From the NCBI GenBank assembly GCA_937889225.1, contig CALAST010000026.1, forward strand, positions 1 to 33,557: a stretch of 33,557 nucleotides of DNA, in the 5' to 3' direction. A program made the position numbers and the translations under genes. Below the pieces are notes generated by a model. The model had not been told where the DNA came from, ran no database searches, and saw nothing but the letters and a program-made list of their open reading frames with translations. The stretch comes from an uncultured Lachnobacterium sp. GTDB lineage: Bacteria > Bacillota > Clostridia > Lachnospirales > Lachnospiraceae. Below, in pieces: positions 32,011-33,557 of this stretch (positions within the stretch are counted from its first letter, which is position 1; each line of letters begins with the position of its first letter).

Positions 32011-33291
32011 ATGGAAATTATGAATTTGAATAAGGAAGAAGAAACACAGCCTAATTTTTTTGTTAGACATAAATTTGGCTTTGGTGTTTTGTCAGGAATA
32101 CTCGCGATGGCACTTGTGTTTTGCATTGCCTTGCAGGTTATTTCGAATAGTGGTAATACATTCGTTATTGGTGGAAAAGGCGTTTCTCAGGTAGAAAACA
32201 ATGTGCTTTTAGAAGAAGATGTTGTGCAAAAGATTGATGAGATTTATTCTTATTTAAATCTGTATTATTATGAGGATTATGAATTTGAAGCCATTCAGGA
32301 GAATCTTTATAAAGGAATTATGAATGGATTGGATGACCCATATTCACAATATTATACAAAAGAAGAATACACAGACCTTATGGTAAGCACATCGGGGACT
32401 TATGCAGGAATCGGAGCAGCATTGAGCCAGAATGTTGATACGATGGAAGTAGTCATTTCAAAAGTATATCGTGGGACTCCCGCAGAAGAAGCAGGGCTTA
32501 TGAATGGAGATTATGTTCTTCAAGTGAATGAGATTGAAGCGACCAGCATGGAATTGTCCGATTTAGTACAGCACATTCGAGGCGAAGAAAATACGACTGT
32601 ACACATGGTAATTTATCGTGAATCTACCAAAGAAACATTGGAATTTGATGTGGCCAGAAGATATATTGAACTTCCTAGCATTGAAGGGGAAATGTTAGAT
32701 GGTGGTATTGCATATGTGCAGATTACGGAATTTCAGTCAAAGACTGACGAGCAGTTTGCAGAAATGATAAATTCTTTGAAACAGGAAGGCATGAAAGGGC
32801 TGATTTTAGACGTAAGAGCTAATCCGGGCGGATATTTAAGCTCGGTAGTGGAGATTGCTGACCAAATTTTACCGAAAGGACTTATTGTATATACGGAAGA
32901 TAAATATGGAAGCAGACAGGAGCATACTTCAGATGCGATGTGCATGAATATTCCATTGGTGCTTTTAGTGGATGAAAATAGTGCAAGTGCATCGGAAATC
33001 TTAGCAGGTGCAATTAAGGATTATGAGTATGGTACATTAGTAGGAACAACGACATTCGGAAAAGGTATTGTACAGAATATTGTACCGCTTTCGGATGGGG
33101 ATGCGATTAAGATGACTACTTCCAAATACTTTACGCCAAAAGGCAATTATATTCATGAAGTAGGAATTACGCCGGATGTGGAAATTGAGTATGAATACGA
33201 TGGACCAATGGATGAACCTTATGATAAGCAGTACGATAATCAATTTTTGAAAGCCTTGGAGATTATACGGGAAAAAATAAATGTACAGTAA
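32011..33291 (+). CDS. ctpA: S41 family C-terminal processing protease (CtpA-like)
   Basis: A 426-residue membrane-anchored serine protease. A single N-terminal helix (about 22-45) anchors it with the protease outside. A PDZ domain lies at about 125-215, and the S41 catalytic domain has the Ser-Lys dyad S326 (in ENSASASE) and K351 (TTFGKGIVQ), 25 residues apart as in E. coli Tsp, with Q355. ATG 32011 has AGGTG at 5-nt spacing; the adjacent ATG 32008 is equally possible. Placement just after ftsEX, whose partners control wall hydrolases, suggests processing of envelope proteins. Genes further downstream are outside the window. Confidence 0.95.
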   Translation: MEIMNLNKEEETQPNFFVRHKFGFGVLSGILAMALVFCIALQVISNSGNTFVIGGKGVSQVENNVLLEEDVVQKIDEIYSYLNLYYYEDYEFEAIQENLYKGIMNGLDDPYSQYYTKEEYTDLMVSTSGTYAGIGAALSQNVDTMEVVISKVYRGTPAEEAGLMNGDYVLQVNEIEATSMELSDLVQHIRGEENTTVHMVIYRESTKETLEFDVARRYIELPSIEGEMLDGGIAYVQITEFQSKTDEQFAEMINSLKQEGMKGLILDVRANPGGYLSSVVEIADQILPKGLIVYTEDKYGSRQEHTSDAMCMNIPLVLLVDENSASASEILAGAIKDYEYGTLVGTTTFGKGIVQNIVPLSDGDAIKMTTSKYFTPKGNYIHEVGITPDVEIEYEYDGPMDEPYDKQYDNQFLKALEIIREKINVQ

Positions 33292-33449
33292 CTTGTGAAG
33301 AGTTGATGGATTATAATCAAGCAGTAATGTTAGATTGTATGAAAATAATAAATAAGTGAAAGGATGACTAATGTTTCATAAAAAAAGAAGAAAATGACAT
33401 CTCTTACATTTTATGTTACGTCCCGGTTAAAGATGTTGTAAAAAATGTT

Positions 33450-33500
33450 GTTATTCGATTATGAGTAAGTAACAAAGTGCGTTAAGAATGTACGCTTAAC
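33450..33500 (+). repeat. Dispersed intergenic hairpin element, copy H
   Basis: TTATTCGATTATGAGTAAGT matches the core. The hairpin region is changed to GTGCGTTAAGAATGTACGC, where GCGT/ACGC or GTTAAG/CTTAAC can pair. It ends 2-3 bases before the second MITE-like copy. Confidence 0.7.
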
Positions 33501-33502
33501 CA

Positions 33503-33557
33503 GTTACTGTACACACAGTACTTAGCATTTACTGCTAAGTACGTATGAAAACGTAAA
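33503..33557. mobile_element. Second MITE-like copy, cut by the window edge
   Basis: The first 49 bases (33503-33551) are identical to 30043-30091, including the terminal repeat GTTACTGTACAC and the GTACTTAGCA/TGCTAAGTAC hairpin. After that the copies begin to differ. The right end and its target duplication are outside the window. Confidence 0.85.

Noticed and set aside
33371..33397. Eight-codon frame MFHKKRRK with AAAGGA upstream
   Set aside because: Too short to support as a gene; could be a leader peptide or remnant, but nothing confirms it.
2481..33500. Reading the dispersed repeats as a CRISPR array
   Set aside because: Copies are kilobases apart, imperfect, and there are no spacers or cas genes.

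Overview
The window looks like a chromosomal segment from a low-GC anaerobic Firmicute, most likely a clostridial genome of the Lachnospiraceae type. The support is AT-rich intergenic DNA, strong AGGAGG-type ribosome sites, tRNA genes without an encoded CCA, a type III glutamine synthetase, a two-gene SufC/SufB iron-sulfur system, small DUF4250 and DUF6472-type proteins, and the hprK-murB-rapZ-whiA block. The family assignment is inference; no rRNA is present to test it. Nearly all genes lie on the + strand. The exceptions are two tRNAs, a zinc-ribbon protein and a class A penicillin-binding protein.

Layout. 1-2.5 kb: tRNA-Phe/tRNA-Gly (minus), a small membrane protein and sufC-sufB. 2.5-4.8 kb: a zinc-ribbon/HTH protein (minus), murI and two tiny proteins. 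5.1-9.2 kb: ftsH and uvrC. 9.3-15.4 kb: hprK, an M18 aminopeptidase, murB-rapZ-whiA and a diacylglycerol-kinase-type lipid kinase. 15.6-19.0 kb: fba and glnN. 19.1-21.9 kb: a bifunctional PBP on the minus strand. 22.1-25.2 kb: a YigZ/IMPACT protein, tRNA-Gln, a YefM-YoeB-type toxin-antitoxin pair, cvfB and ridA. 25.4-28.7 kb: a secreted SH3-NlpC/P60 hydrolase, a DnaA-box cluster, a GT26-like protein and a YitT transporter-like protein. 28.9-33.3 kb: a PucR-type regulator, ftsE-ftsX and a CtpA-type protease.

The recurring gene theme is envelope growth and its control: murI and murB make precursor, the PBP polymerises it, FtsEX and the NlpC/P60 protein act in wall hydrolysis, and FtsH and CtpA are membrane-associated proteases. 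Carbon and nitrogen control (HPr kinase, RapZ, aldolase, glutamine synthetase) is interleaved with these.

The most interesting content is between genes. (1) A dispersed intergenic element recurs about eight to eleven times. It consists of a TTATGAGCAAGTAGC-like core followed by an AGCGGAT/ATCCGCT hairpin, often preceded by a second hairpin. It always reads in the same direction as the neighbouring gene. (2) A 134-bp MITE-like element at 30043-30176 has perfect 12-bp terminal inverted repeats and an 8-bp target duplication, and a second copy starts at 33503 and runs off the window. (3) A cluster of five consensus DnaA boxes plus one near match lies at 26672-26804, far from any dnaA gene. (4) A WalR-like site sits just downstream of the promoter of the NlpC/P60 gene.
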